Part shown: positions 1 to 8,378 of the stretch, piece after piece | Numbering within the stretch: the first letter of the stretch is position 1 | Layout of the letters: the number at the start of each line of letters is the position of its first letter | Assembly: GCA_044869805.1 (NCBI GenBank) | Contig: JBIOXV010000149.1 | Span: forward strand, 1 to 64,000 | Length of the DNA stretch: 64,000 nt | Reading direction: 5' to 3' | From: CAWDVR01 sp044869805 | GTDB lineage: Bacteria > Acidobacteriota > Thermoanaerobaculia > Multivoradales > SZUA-115 | Translations under genes and position numbers: made by a program | The notes under the pieces: model-generated | What the model saw: only the letters and a program-made list of their open reading frames with translations | Told to the model about the DNA's origin: nothing | Database searches by the model: none

Positions 1-342
1 GTCCTGGTCTTCCCCGAGGGCACCACCGCCGACGGCAGCTACCTCCGTCCCTTCTACCCGCGGCTCTTCGCCTGCCTCCAGGCCCCCGAGATTGCGGGTT
101 CGGGAGTCACCGTGCAGCCGGTGGCGATCCGCTACCCGCATCCGAGCGGCGTCCATCCCACGGCGCCGTTCATCGACGACGAGTCCTTTCCCTCCCACCT
201 GTGGCGGGTCCTGGCGGAGCGCCGGATCGAGGTCGAGGTGTGCTTCTGCCCGCCCTTCTCGGCGGCCGGCCTCGACCGCAAAGGCGTGGCGCAGCAGGCC
301 CGCCGCGCCATCTTCGAGGCGCTGGGGATGAGCCAGGGCTAG
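1..342 (+). CDS. 1-acyl-glycerol-3-phosphate acyltransferase (PlsC family), 3' end only
   Basis: The frame is open from the first base of the window, so the gene starts upstream; 113 residues remain. The fragment begins at VLVFPEGTTA, which matches block III (FPEGTRS-like) of PlsC/LPLAT acyltransferases, and PVAIRY about 30 residues later fits block IV. The HxxxxD catalytic block would lie off the left edge. The family transfers an acyl group to lysophosphatidate or a similar lysolipid at the inner membrane. It ends in TAG with nothing co-directional until the MBL gene 144 bases on. The family is fairly sure; the exact substrate cannot be known from this piece. Confidence 0.75.
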   Translation, partial: VLVFPEGTTADGSYLRPFYPRLFACLQAPEIAGSGVTVQPVAIRYPHPSGVHPTAPFIDDESFPSHLWRVLAERRIEVEVCFCPPFSAAGLDRKGVAQQARRAIFEALGMSQG

Positions 343-355
343 GCCAAACCGTCGC

Positions 356-470
356 GAGCAGGTCCAGATGCAAGGAGCGGGTCGCCCCGGCAACCGCAGC
401 GTACAGACCAGTACGTAAGGATTGACGGGGCGATCTGCGACGCAGCAGATGGGCCGCGCAGCAGGTTTGG
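356..470. repeat. Candidate dispersed intergenic repeat with small hairpin
   Basis: This non-coding stretch between the acyltransferase and the MBL gene has two related half-sites, CCAGATGCAAGGAGCG near 364 and GACGCAGCAGATGGG near 440, around a perfect 5-bp hairpin CGTAC-N6-GTACG at 400-415. The layout resembles a class of intergenic repeats I recall from other GC-rich proteobacterial and acidobacterial genomes. That resemblance is recognition only, since no second copy lies in this window. Confidence 0.35.
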
Positions 471-486
471 ATAAACTGCGCCGGCC

Positions 487-1332
487 ATGGAGCTCGGCCG
501 GCTCACGCTCACCCTCCTTCCCGACGGCGAGTTCCGCCTCGACGGCGGCGCCATGTTCGGCGTGGTGCCGCGCGTGATGTGGGAGAAGCAGAAGGCGCCG
601 GACGAGCGTCACCGCATTCGCATGACCACCAACTGCCTGCTGGTCGAGGCCGGGAGCGAGCTGCTGCTGGTGGACACCGGCGTGGGCGACAAGGGCGACG
701 CCAAGTTCAACGAGCAGTTCGCGGTGGGGGAGGGAGGCGGACGGCTGCCCCAGCGGCTGAAGGCGGCCGGCTTCGACCCCGAGGACGTGACGCAGGTGCT
801 GCTCACCCACCTGCACTTCGATCACTGTGGCTGGAGCACCCGAGCCGACGGCGGGCGGATCCTGCCGACCTTCCCCCGCGCCCGCTACTGGATCGAGGGC
901 GGCGAGCTGGCGCACGCGCGGCAGCCCAACGCCCGCGACCGCGCGAGCTACGACCCGCGCAACTGGGAGCCGCTGTTCGAGGCGGGGGTGGTGGAGGTCT
1001 TTACCGACCAGGCGGAGCCGGTGGCGGGCGTCAGGGCGGTGAAGACGCCGGGCCACAACGCCGACATGTGCATCGTGCTCCTGGACGGCGGAGGCGGGGC
1101 CAGGGCCGCGTTCTGGGCCGACCTGGTGCCGACCTCGGCGCACGTGCCCTTCCCTTGGATCATGAGCTACGATCTCTATCCCATGCAGACCCTGGCGGCG
1201 AAGGAGCGCTGGCTGCCCCGCGCCGCCGCCGAGGGCTGGATCTCGATCTTCGAGCACGACCCCGAGATGCCCGCGGCGCGGCTGGCGGCGGACGAGAAGG
1301 GGAGACTGAGGCCGGAGGCGCTCGACCTGTAG
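487..1332 (+). CDS. MBL-fold metallohydrolase
   Basis: A 281-residue metallo-beta-lactamase-fold hydrolase. The metal-binding signature THLHFDHCG (HxHxDH) is near residue 106, a further metal His sits in KTPGHNADM, and a C-terminal His in IFEHDPEMP fits the last ligand. A leading beta strand with LLVEAGSELLLVDTGVGD is typical of the fold. There is no signal peptide, so it is probably cytoplasmic. The sequence resembles the lactonase/alkylsulfatase-like branch more than glyoxalase II or RNase Z, but the substrate cannot be read from sequence. The start ATG has no strong ribosome-binding site. The stop codon TAG lies inside the left arm of an inverted repeat. Confidence 0.85.
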   Translation: MELGRLTLTLLPDGEFRLDGGAMFGVVPRVMWEKQKAPDERHRIRMTTNCLLVEAGSELLLVDTGVGDKGDAKFNEQFAVGEGGGRLPQRLKAAGFDPEDVTQVLLTHLHFDHCGWSTRADGGRILPTFPRARYWIEGGELAHARQPNARDRASYDPRNWEPLFEAGVVEVFTDQAEPVAGVRAVKTPGHNADMCIVLLDGGGGARAAFWADLVPTSAHVPFPWIMSYDLYPMQTLAAKERWLPRAAAEGWISIFEHDPEMPAARLAADEKGRLRPEALDL

Positions 1333-1399
1333 CAGCCGGTCTCGTACCGGCCGTCCGTGCTCGGTTCCGGCAGACGGCCGGCACAGGTCCGGCCGCTAC
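1329..1399. repeat. 27-bp imperfect inverted repeat (REP/MITE-like, design B)
   Basis: Left arm 1329-1355 (begins GTAGCAGCCGG) and right arm 1373-1399, whose reverse complement begins GTAGCGGCCGG, match at most positions and enclose a 17-base loop. The MBL gene stop codon is the TAG of the left arm. There is no U-run, so it is a poor intrinsic terminator. The design suggests a dispersed palindromic element between the MBL gene and lpdA. Confidence 0.6.
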
Positions 1400-1421
1400 G
1401 TCCGGAAGGAGATGACGAGGA

Positions 1422-2816
1422 ATGGCTGAGGAGTTCGATCTGATCATCGTGGGCAGCGGCCCGGGCGGCTACGTGGCGGGCATCAAGGCCGGCCAGCTCG
1501 GGATGAAGGTGGCCGTGGTCGAGAAGGACTCCAAGCTCGGCGGCACCTGCCTGCATCGCGGCTGCATCCCCACCAAGGCCCTGCTGCACACCGCCGAGCT
1601 CCTCGACCAGGCGCGCAAGGCCGAGAGCTTCGGCGTGCTGCTCGACAACCCGCACCTCGACCTTGCCAAGGCGCAGCAGTACAAGCAGAAGGTGGTGGAC
1701 AAGAACGCCAAGGGCATCGAGTTCCTGTTCAAGAAGAACAAGGTCGCCTGGCTCCAGGGCCGCGGCCGATTCAGCGGCGCCAACCAGGTGACGGTTGAGG
1801 ACGGCGCCGGGGCCGGCACCTACCACGCGAAGCATCTGCTGGTGGCGACCGGCTCGGTGCCGCGCGACGTTCCCATGGCCGCGGCCGACGGCGAGCGCAT
1901 CATCAACTCCGACCACATCCTCGAGCTCGGCCGCGTGCCCGAGTCGCTGGCAGTGCTCGGCGCCGGCGCCGTGGGCACCGAGTTCGCGTCCATGTACGCC
2001 TCCTTCGGCAGCAAGGTGACGCTGATCGAGATGCTGCCCCGCATCCTGCCGATCGAGGACGAGGAGGTCTCGGCCGAGCTCCACAAGGCGCTGCGCAAGC
2101 GGGGCATCACAGTGCTCGCCGGCACCAAGCTGACCGAGGTGCGCAAGGGCGAGAGCGGCCTAACCTTAAGCCTCGACAAGGACGGCAAGGTCTCGACCCT
2201 CGACGCCGAGATGCTGCTGGTGGCGGTGGGCCGAGCGCCGGTGACCGCCGATCTCGGGCTCGAGGCGCTGGGCGTCGAGCTCGAGCGCGGCTACCTCAAG
2301 GTCAACGGCTACATGCAGACCGCGGTGCCCTCCATCTACGCCATCGGCGACGTGGTGCCCACGCCGTGGCTCGCCCACATCGCCTCGGCCGAGGGCATCC
2401 TGGCGGTCGAGCACATGGCGGGAAAGCCGGTGCGGCCCTTGAACTACGGCCACACGCCGTCCTGCACCTACTGCGAGCCGGAGGTCGGCAGCGTCGGGCT
2501 GACCGAGGCCAAGGCCCGGGAGCGCGGCTACGACGTGGCGGTGGGCAAGTTCCCGTTCTCGGCCCTCGCCAAGGCGGCGATCCTCGGCAAGAGCGAGGGC
2601 TTCGTCAAAGTGGTGCGCGAGAAGCGCTACGACGAGCTCCTCGGCGTGCACATCATCGGCCCGCACGCAACCGATTTGATCGCCGAGGCCTGCGTGGCGC
2701 TCGCGGTCGAGTCGACCACCGAAGAGCTGTTCCGCGCCATTCACGCTCACCCCACGCTCTCCGAGTCGGTGGCCGAGGCGGCGCACGCCGCGGTGGGTCA
2801 CGCCATCCATGTCTAG
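1422..2816 (+). CDS. lpdA: Dihydrolipoyl dehydrogenase (E3)
   Basis: A 464-residue flavoprotein that reoxidises the dihydrolipoyl arm of 2-oxoacid dehydrogenase complexes with NAD+. FAD-binding GSGPGG is at residues 11-16; the redox disulfide is Cys43/Cys48 in GGTCLHRGCIPTK; the NAD motif GAGAVGTEF is near residue 180; and the catalytic His-Glu pair lies in HAHPTLSE near residue 443. All key residues are present and the length is normal. A ribosome-binding site GGAAGGAG precedes the ATG. The last 8 bases overlap the E1 alpha start, so the dehydrogenase genes are translationally coupled. It heads a full complex cluster, which implies dedication to the neighbouring E1/E2. Confidence 0.97.
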   Translation: MAEEFDLIIVGSGPGGYVAGIKAGQLGMKVAVVEKDSKLGGTCLHRGCIPTKALLHTAELLDQARKAESFGVLLDNPHLDLAKAQQYKQKVVDKNAKGIEFLFKKNKVAWLQGRGRFSGANQVTVEDGAGAGTYHAKHLLVATGSVPRDVPMAAADGERIINSDHILELGRVPESLAVLGAGAVGTEFASMYASFGSKVTLIEMLPRILPIEDEEVSAELHKALRKRGITVLAGTKLTEVRKGESGLTLSLDKDGKVSTLDAEMLLVAVGRAPVTADLGLEALGVELERGYLKVNGYMQTAVPSIYAIGDVVPTPWLAHIASAEGILAVEHMAGKPVRPLNYGHTPSCTYCEPEVGSVGLTEAKARERGYDVAVGKFPFSALAKAAILGKSEGFVKVVREKRYDELLGVHIIGPHATDLIAEACVALAVESTTEELFRAIHAHPTLSESVAEAAHAAVGHAIHV

Positions 2817-3867
2817 CCCGCGCGTCAAGAAGCCTGGCCCGCTTCACCCCGACGAGCCGGCCCCCGAGACCCTGCGCCCCACATCCCTCGGCCGCGACGG
2901 CCAGTGGGAGCTCTACCGCTTCATGGTGCTCAACCGTCGGGTGGAGGAGCGCCTGTCGAACCTCTTCCGGCGCGGCAAGATCGTGGGCGGCGCCTACTCC
3001 TCGCGCGGCCAGGAGGGCGTCTCCGTGGGGAGCGCCTACGCCCTCGAGCCGGGCGACGTGATCGGCCCGCTGATCCGCAATCTGGGGGCGCAGTTGGTGC
3101 GCGGCGTCGAGCCCAGAAACGTCTTCGCCCTGCACATGGGCAAGTCGGTGGTCATCAACCGCGCCAAGGACAACCTGCCCCCCACCGACCTCGGCAAAGG
3201 CATTCTCGGCCCCATCGCCATGCTCGGCGCCCTGATCTCGGTGGTCGCCGGCTATGTGCTCGCGGCACGCATGCTGGGCAGGAACACCGTGGGCCTGACC
3301 TGGATCGGCGACGGCGGCACCTCGACCGGCGAGTTCCACGAGGGCTTGAACTTCGCCGCGGTGCAGAACCTGCCGCTGGTGGTGATCGCCGAGCACAACG
3401 GCTACGCCTACTCGACGCCGACCGCCAAGCAGATGCGTTGCCAGGACATCGCGCTGCGCGCCGCCGGCTACGGCATCCCGGGCGTGACCGTGGACGGCAA
3501 CGACGCGCTGGCCGTGTACGAGGCCACCCGCCAGGCCGTCGCCCGTGCCCGCGCCGGCCAGGGGCCGACGCTGATCGAGGTCAAGACCTTCCGCATGAAG
3601 GGCCACGCCGAGCACGACGACGCGAGCTACGTGCCGCCGGAGCTGTTCGACCACTGGCGGCAGCGCGACCCGATCGCGCGCTTCGAGCGTCACCTCACGG
3701 CGAGCGGCTTCGCGACCGAGGCCGACTTCCAGGCGCTCGGCGCCGAGATCGAGGCAGGGCTCGACGCCGACGTCGAGTACGCCACCCAGGCGCCGCTGCC
3801 GGCGGCCGAGGAGGCGATCGAGGGCCTGTACGAGCCCACGGGCGCCGGCGAGGGGGCGGGACCATGA
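2809..3867 (+). CDS. 2-oxoacid dehydrogenase E1 component, alpha subunit
   Basis: A 352-residue thiamine-diphosphate-dependent decarboxylase subunit. The TPP/Mg motif starts at GDGGTSTGEFHEG and closes with AEHNGYAYS about 30 residues on. The SSRGQEG region near residue 65 and the KTFRMKGHAEHDD stretch near residue 265 are typical of the PdhA/BkdA/AcoA group. Separate alpha and beta subunits mark the heterotetrameric type, not the AceE homodimer. Pyruvate, branched-chain oxoacids and acetoin are all possible substrates and the sequence alone does not settle this. It overlaps lpdA by 8 bases and E1 beta by 4 (ATGA). Confidence 0.93.
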   Translation: MSSPRVKKPGPLHPDEPAPETLRPTSLGRDGQWELYRFMVLNRRVEERLSNLFRRGKIVGGAYSSRGQEGVSVGSAYALEPGDVIGPLIRNLGAQLVRGVEPRNVFALHMGKSVVINRAKDNLPPTDLGKGILGPIAMLGALISVVAGYVLAARMLGRNTVGLTWIGDGGTSTGEFHEGLNFAAVQNLPLVVIAEHNGYAYSTPTAKQMRCQDIALRAAGYGIPGVTVDGNDALAVYEATRQAVARARAGQGPTLIEVKTFRMKGHAEHDDASYVPPELFDHWRQRDPIARFERHLTASGFATEADFQALGAEIEAGLDADVEYATQAPLPAAEEAIEGLYEPTGAGEGAGP

Positions 3868-4859
3868 GCGAGCCCGTCACCTTTCTCGAGGCGATCCGCC
3901 AGGGCCTGTGGCGGGAGATGGAGTCCGACCCGCGGGTGTTCCTGATCGGCGAGGACGTCGGCCGCTTCGGCGGCGCCTTCAAGCTCACCGCGGGGCTCGC
4001 CGAGCGCTTCGGCGACGGGCGCGTGATCGACGCGCCGATCGCCGAGTCGGCGATCGTCGGCGCCGCGATCGGCGCCGCGCTCGCCGGCCTCAAGCCGGTG
4101 GTCGAGATGCAGTTCATCGACTTCATCGCCTGCACCTTCAACCACGTGGTGAACTTCGCCGCCACCCAGCGCTACCGCTCGGGCCTGGCGGTGCCGCTGG
4201 TGCTGCGCGGCCCCTGCGGCGGCAACGTGCACGGCTCCGCGTTCCACAGCCAGAACCCCGAGGGCTACTTCCAGCACGCGCCCGGCCTGAAGATCGTGGT
4301 GCCGGCGACCGTGGAGGACGCCTACGGCCTGATCCGCGCCGCGATCCGCGACCCCAACCCGGTGCTCTACCTGGAGCACAAGTACCTCTACCGCCGCATC
4401 AAGGCGCCACTGCCGGACGGAGACGCGCCCCAGGGAGCGTTCCTAACGCCCCTGGGCAAGGCGCGGCTCGCCCGTCCCGGCCGCGACCTCTCGGTGGTGA
4501 CCTACGGTGCCATGCTCTACGTCGCCCTGGAGGCGGCCGAGAAGCTGTCCGCGGAAAGCGGCGTCGAGCTCGAGGTCGTCGACCTGCGCACCGTCAAGCC
4601 GCTCGACGACGAGGCCCTGGAGGCGACGGTGAAGAAGACCAGCCGGGCGCTGGTGCTGACCGAGGAGCCGCAGACCGGGTCGGTGGCGAGCGAGGTGGCG
4701 GCGCGCATCGCCGGGCGCTCGTTCGCATGGCTCGACGCTCCCGTCGAGCGGCTCTGCTGCCCGGACGTGCCGGTGCCGTTCTCGCCGCCGCTCGAGGAGT
4801 TCTACCTGCCCAACGTCGACAAGCTCATCGCCCGCGTGCGCGCGATGCTGAGCTACTAG
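3864..4859 (+). CDS. 2-oxoacid dehydrogenase E1 component, beta subunit
   Basis: A 331-residue partner of E1 alpha in the alpha2beta2 decarboxylase. The N-terminal block FLEAIRQGLWREMESDPRVF, the conserved GEDVGRFGGAFK and the transketolase C-terminal domain (VVTYGAMLYVALEAAEKL, then VVDLRTVKPLDDE) are present in the usual order. The ATG overlaps the E1 alpha stop as ATGA, which fixes the start. A ten-base gap with GGAGAG leads to the E2 gene. The length matches family norms (about 325-340). It acts in the cytoplasm in the multi-enzyme complex. Confidence 0.95.
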   Translation: MSEPVTFLEAIRQGLWREMESDPRVFLIGEDVGRFGGAFKLTAGLAERFGDGRVIDAPIAESAIVGAAIGAALAGLKPVVEMQFIDFIACTFNHVVNFAATQRYRSGLAVPLVLRGPCGGNVHGSAFHSQNPEGYFQHAPGLKIVVPATVEDAYGLIRAAIRDPNPVLYLEHKYLYRRIKAPLPDGDAPQGAFLTPLGKARLARPGRDLSVVTYGAMLYVALEAAEKLSAESGVELEVVDLRTVKPLDDEALEATVKKTSRALVLTEEPQTGSVASEVAARIAGRSFAWLDAPVERLCCPDVPVPFSPPLEEFYLPNVDKLIARVRAMLSY

Positions 4860-4869
4860 GAGAGTAGAG

Positions 4870-6417
4870 ATGGCTACCGAAGTCGTGATGCCGCAGATGG
4901 GCGAGTCGATCGCCGAGGGGACGATCACCAAGTGGCTGGTCAAGGCGGGCGAGAAGGTGGAGCGTGACCAGCCGTTGTTCGAGATCTCGACCGACAAAGT
5001 GGACGCCGAGATTCCCAGCCCGGCCGCCGGCACACTGATCGAGGTGCGCTTTCAGGAGGGAGCCACGGTGCCGGTCAACGAGGTGGTGGCGCTGATCGGC
5101 GAGGCGGGCGAGCAGCCGGCTGCTGCGGCAGCACGGCCCGCGCCGGCCCAGCCCGTTGCGGCGCCCGAGCCGCCGCCCGGCGTGGCGTCGTCGAGGGAGG
5201 CCGAGCCGCCTCCGGAGCCGCCCAGCGTCACAGATCAGAAGGAGGCGGATCGACCGCCGGAGGCGCCCAACGCCGCTCCCGCCGAGCCGGCTCCGGTGGC
5301 TCCCGAAGCCGCGGCAGCCCAGGCCGCGGCCCCCGCCGCCTCCGGCACCCCCGAGAAGCTGGTCGAGGCCGGCTCGCTCGAGGAGCGCGTGCGTCAGTCC
5401 TCGAGCCCGGTGGTGCGCAAGATCGCGTCCGAGGAGGGGGTGGACATCGCGCAGATCGAAGGCTCCGGCGTGCACGGCCGGGTGACCAAGCGCGACATCG
5501 AGGCCTATCTCGAGGACCGCAGGAAGGCCCCGGTGGCGGCGCCTGCACCGTCTGCTCCCGCGACGGCGCCACCGGCCGCTCCCGCCGTGGCCGCGGCCCC
5601 TGCGCCTACACCGGCTCCCACCCCTGCTCCGGCCCCGCCGGCGGCCCCGGCCGCCAAGGTCGCGACCGGCTTCCACGTGCCCGCCTACACCGAGAGCGAG
5701 AACGTCGAGATCGAGCCGATGTCGAAGATCCGGCAGATCACGGCCGCCCACATGCGCTACTCGAAGGACACCTCGGCGCACGTCACGACCGTGTTCCACA
5801 TCGACATGTCGGGGGTGGCCAAGGCGCGCGAGAAGGCGCGGCGGCGCTTCGAGGAGGCCAACGGCACCAAGCTCACCTACATGCCCTTCATCTTCAAGGC
5901 GGTGGCCGGCGCGCTCCAGCGCCACAAGAAGCTCAACGCCGCGATCGACGGTACCAACGTCGTCTACAAGAAGGACATCAACCTGGGGATGGCCGTGGCC
6001 CTCGACTGGGGCCTGATCGTGCCGGTGCTCAGGCACGCCGACCAGCTCTCGTTGGTTGGCCTGGCGAAGACCGCCAACGACCTCGCCGACCGCGCGCGGG
6101 GCAAGAAGCTCAAGCCCGAGGAGATCCAGGGCGGCACTTTCACCATCACCAACCCGGGGGTGTTCGGCTCGCTCTTCGGTACCCCGATCATCAACCAGCC
6201 GCAGGTGGCGATCCTCGGCCTCGGTACCATCGAGAAGCGGCCGGTGGTGCTCCAGGACGCGCTCGGCAACGACATGATCGCCATCAAGACCATGTCCTAC
6301 TTCGCCATCACCTACGACCACCGGCTGGTCGACGGCGCCGACGCCGACCACTTCATGAACGACCTCAAGAAGACCCTGCAGGAAGAGGCCTGGCAGGAGC
6401 TGGCGGCGTACGTGTAG
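4870..6417 (+). CDS. Dihydrolipoamide acyltransferase (E2)
   Basis: The 515-residue core of the complex. One lipoyl domain (residues 1-76) carries the lipoylated Lys43 in STDKVDAEI. A long Ala/Pro linker with acidic patches follows, then a peripheral-subunit-binding domain (about 175-212, SSPVVRKIASEEG to DIEAYL), a second Ala/Pro linker, and the catalytic domain from about residue 285. The active-site HxxxDG is seen as YDHRLVDGAD near residue 484. Both linkers are repetitive (APAP-type), as expected for swinging arms. It is the last dehydrogenase gene; lipB, which supplies the lipoyl precursor, follows after an inverted repeat. Acyl specificity cannot be told from sequence. Confidence 0.95.
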   Translation: MATEVVMPQMGESIAEGTITKWLVKAGEKVERDQPLFEISTDKVDAEIPSPAAGTLIEVRFQEGATVPVNEVVALIGEAGEQPAAAAARPAPAQPVAAPEPPPGVASSREAEPPPEPPSVTDQKEADRPPEAPNAAPAEPAPVAPEAAAAQAAAPAASGTPEKLVEAGSLEERVRQSSSPVVRKIASEEGVDIAQIEGSGVHGRVTKRDIEAYLEDRRKAPVAAPAPSAPATAPPAAPAVAAAPAPTPAPTPAPAPPAAPAAKVATGFHVPAYTESENVEIEPMSKIRQITAAHMRYSKDTSAHVTTVFHIDMSGVAKAREKARRRFEEANGTKLTYMPFIFKAVAGALQRHKKLNAAIDGTNVVYKKDINLGMAVALDWGLIVPVLRHADQLSLVGLAKTANDLADRARGKKLKPEEIQGGTFTITNPGVFGSLFGTPIINQPQVAILGLGTIEKRPVVLQDALGNDMIAIKTMSYFAITYDHRLVDGADADHFMNDLKKTLQEEAWQELAAYV

Positions 6418-6451
6418 GAGGCCGCTCGGCCCGGGCGATCCACAGAGCAGG

Positions 6452-6526
6452 CACGAGGCCCGCCCCTACAGCTCGTTGGAGGCCTCGCAGCCCCGCCTGC
6501 CCGTGGGGGCGGCCCTCGTGGCCGCC
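6452..6526. repeat. Inverted repeat (REP/MITE-like, design A, copy 1)
   Basis: Left arm 6452-6469 (CACGAGGCCCGCCCCTAC) pairs with right arm 6503-6526 (GTGGGGGCGGCCCTCGTGG and on), leaving a 33-base loop. The arms match the better-preserved element at 10185-10245. The repeat sits just before lipB and argues that upstream in-frame extension of lipB is not coding. Confidence 0.55.
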
Positions 6527-6547
6527 CTGCCTGCTACAGTTCCCTCG

Positions 6548-7288
6548 ATGGCAACTCGCCGCCGCCTGCGCTGGGGCTTCCTCGGCCGGGTTCCCTACCA
6601 GGAAGCCGTGGCGCTCCAGCTCGCGGCGCGCGACGCGCTCAAGCGCGGTGTTGGCGAGGAGCGCCTGCTGCTCCTCGAGCACCCTCCGGTCTACACCTTG
6701 GGCAGGAACGCCAGCGCGGCGGACGTGCTCGCCGATCCCGCCTGGCTGGAGCGCAGAGGTATCGAGATCGCCCACTGCGACCGTGGCGGGCAGGTGACCT
6801 ACCACGGCCCGGGGCAGCTCGTCGGCTACCCCATCCTCAACCTCTCGCCGGACCGCCGCGACGTACGCCGCTACGTGCGCGAGCTGGCGGAGGTGCTGGT
6901 GGCGACCCTCGGCGACTACGGCCTCGCGGCGCGCCGCGGCGAGGAGCAGGCGCTGATCGGCGTCTGGGTGGGCGACGCCAAGGTGGCCTCGATCGGCGTC
7001 CACCTCTCGCGCTGGCTCACCACCCATGGCTTTGCGCTCAACGTCACCACCGACCTCTCCCACTTCGCCGGCATCACTCCCTGCGGCCTCGCCGGCGTGA
7101 AGATGGCCTCGATCGAGAGCCTGACCGGCCGGCGGCCGGGCCTGCCAGAGGTGGCGGCCGTGGCGGCGCGCCACCTGGCCGCGACCTTCGGCCGCGAGCT
7201 GGTGCCGCTCGAGGCGCTGCCCGGTCGCGAACCGCCGGTCCCCGAGCTCGCCCCGGGAGCCCTGATCTCGTGGCCCACCGCTTCCTGA
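6548..7288 (+). CDS. lipB: Octanoyl-[ACP]:protein N-octanoyltransferase
   Basis: A 246-residue cytoplasmic enzyme that moves octanoate from acyl-carrier protein to lipoyl domains. The signature GGQVTYHGPGQLVGYPI is near residue 80, the catalytic lysine is Lys145 in AKVASIG, and the catalytic cysteine is Cys179 in ITPCGLAG. The frame is open further upstream, but that part lies over the inverted repeat at 6452-6526, so ATG 6548 is preferred. The gene directly follows E2, its expected target, and overlaps the archease gene by 19 bases. No lipA (lipoyl synthase) is in the window. Confidence 0.93.
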   Translation: MATRRRLRWGFLGRVPYQEAVALQLAARDALKRGVGEERLLLLEHPPVYTLGRNASAADVLADPAWLERRGIEIAHCDRGGQVTYHGPGQLVGYPILNLSPDRRDVRRYVRELAEVLVATLGDYGLAARRGEEQALIGVWVGDAKVASIGVHLSRWLTTHGFALNVTTDLSHFAGITPCGLAGVKMASIESLTGRRPGLPEVAAVAARHLAATFGRELVPLEALPGREPPVPELAPGALISWPTAS

Positions 7289-7695
7289 GCCATACCGCGG
7301 ACCTGCGCCTCGAGGTCACGGCGCGCTCGCTGGTAGAACTGTTCGCCGAGGCCCTGGTGGGCTTCACCGAGGCCATGACCGAGTCCGAGTCCGTGGCCGA
7401 GCGCCAGCAGTGGCCGGTCGAGGCCGAAGCCGGCGACCTGCCGGGGCTCCTGGTCGCCTGGCTCGAGGAGCTGCTCTTCCACTTCGACGCCCGCGGCCTG
7501 CTGCCGCGGCGGGCCAGGGTGAAGACTGCTGGCGAGAGTGGAAATTACCGGCTCGAGGCCACGGTCTTCGGCGAGCCCTACGACCCCGCGCGGCATCCCA
7601 TCAAGGTGCTGCTCAAGGCCATTACCTACCACGGGCTCGTCGTCGAGGAGGTGGAGGGCGTGGGCTGGAGGGCGGAGGTGATCTTCGATATCTAG
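7270..7695 (+). CDS. Archease
   Basis: A 141-residue archease-fold protein. The N-terminus FLSHTADLRLEV supplies the conserved Asp (Asp11) and the C-terminus KAITYHGLVVEEVEGVGW and terminal Asp complete the usual metal-binding surface. The start is GTG inside the last codons of lipB (19-base overlap), which implies coupled translation. In characterised systems archease helps the RNA ligase RtcB reach multiple-turnover activity; no rtcB is in this window, so the partner must be elsewhere or the protein has another role. The family assignment is firm, the role here is inferred. Confidence 0.88.
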   Translation: MAHRFLSHTADLRLEVTARSLVELFAEALVGFTEAMTESESVAERQQWPVEAEAGDLPGLLVAWLEELLFHFDARGLLPRRARVKTAGESGNYRLEATVFGEPYDPARHPIKVLLKAITYHGLVVEEVEGVGWRAEVIFDI

Positions 7696-7709
7696 CGGGA
7701 GCCGGCGCT

Positions 7710-8351
7710 CTAGCTCACCAGCCCCTCCTTGACCGCGAGCAGCGCCGCCTGCGTGCGGTCCTCGACACCGAGCTTCGAGAGCACGGCGCTGACGTAGCCC
7801 TTGACCGTGCCCTCCGAGAGGTGCAGGGCCTTGGCGATCTGCTTGTTGCTCCGGCCGCGCGCGATCTCGGCGAGCACGCTCGTCTCGCGCGGCGTCAGCT
7901 CGTCGAGTGGCGAGCTGGCCTTGGGCGCCGCCAGCCGCTGCATCAGCAGGCGCTGAGCTTCCGGGGCGAGCGCGGGGTGGCCGTCGCGGGCGCCGCGCAG
8001 GGCGCGCACCAGCTCGCCGCCGGAGACGTCCTTGAGCAGGTAGCCCAGGGCCCCGGCCTCGACTGCCTGGCGCACCATGTCGTCCTCGGCGAAGCTGGTG
8101 AGTACCACGATGGCCGCCCGCGAGCCCGCGGCGCGCAGGCGGCGGATGGTCTCGACACCGCCGATCCCCGGCATCACCATGTCGAGCAGGATGACCTCGG
8201 GGGAGTGCCGCTCGGCGAGCACCAGCGCCTGCTCGCCGCGCGTTGCCTCGGCCACGATCTCGATGTCCGGCTCCTCGGAGAGCAGCGTGCGCAGGCCCTC
8301 GCGCACGATCTCGTGGTCGTCGACGATCAACACCCGGATCGGCTCGTTCAC
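7710..8351 (-). CDS. NarL/LuxR-type response regulator
   Basis: A 213-residue transcription factor. The receiver domain (1-120) has the acidic pair Asp11/Asp12 (LIVDDHE), phosphoacceptor Asp57 (LLDMVMPG) and the conserved Lys in YLLKDVSGGEL. A LuxR-type helix-turn-helix follows at about 145-205 (LTPRETSVLAEIARG, then NKQIAKALHLSEGTVKGY). The gene lies 27 bases downstream of the histidine kinase gene on the same strand, so it is almost certainly its cognate regulator. Targets are unknown. The closely spaced convergent neighbour is the archease gene. Confidence 0.95.
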   Translation of the reverse strand: MNEPIRVLIVDDHEIVREGLRTLLSEEPDIEIVAEATRGEQALVLAERHSPEVILLDMVMPGIGGVETIRRLRAAGSRAAIVVLTSFAEDDMVRQAVEAGALGYLLKDVSGGELVRALRGARDGHPALAPEAQRLLMQRLAAPKASSPLDELTPRETSVLAEIARGRSNKQIAKALHLSEGTVKGYVSAVLSKLGVEDRTQAALLAVKEGLVS

Positions 8352-8378
8352 GGCCTCTCTCCCTTCTCGCTGCCGCCT

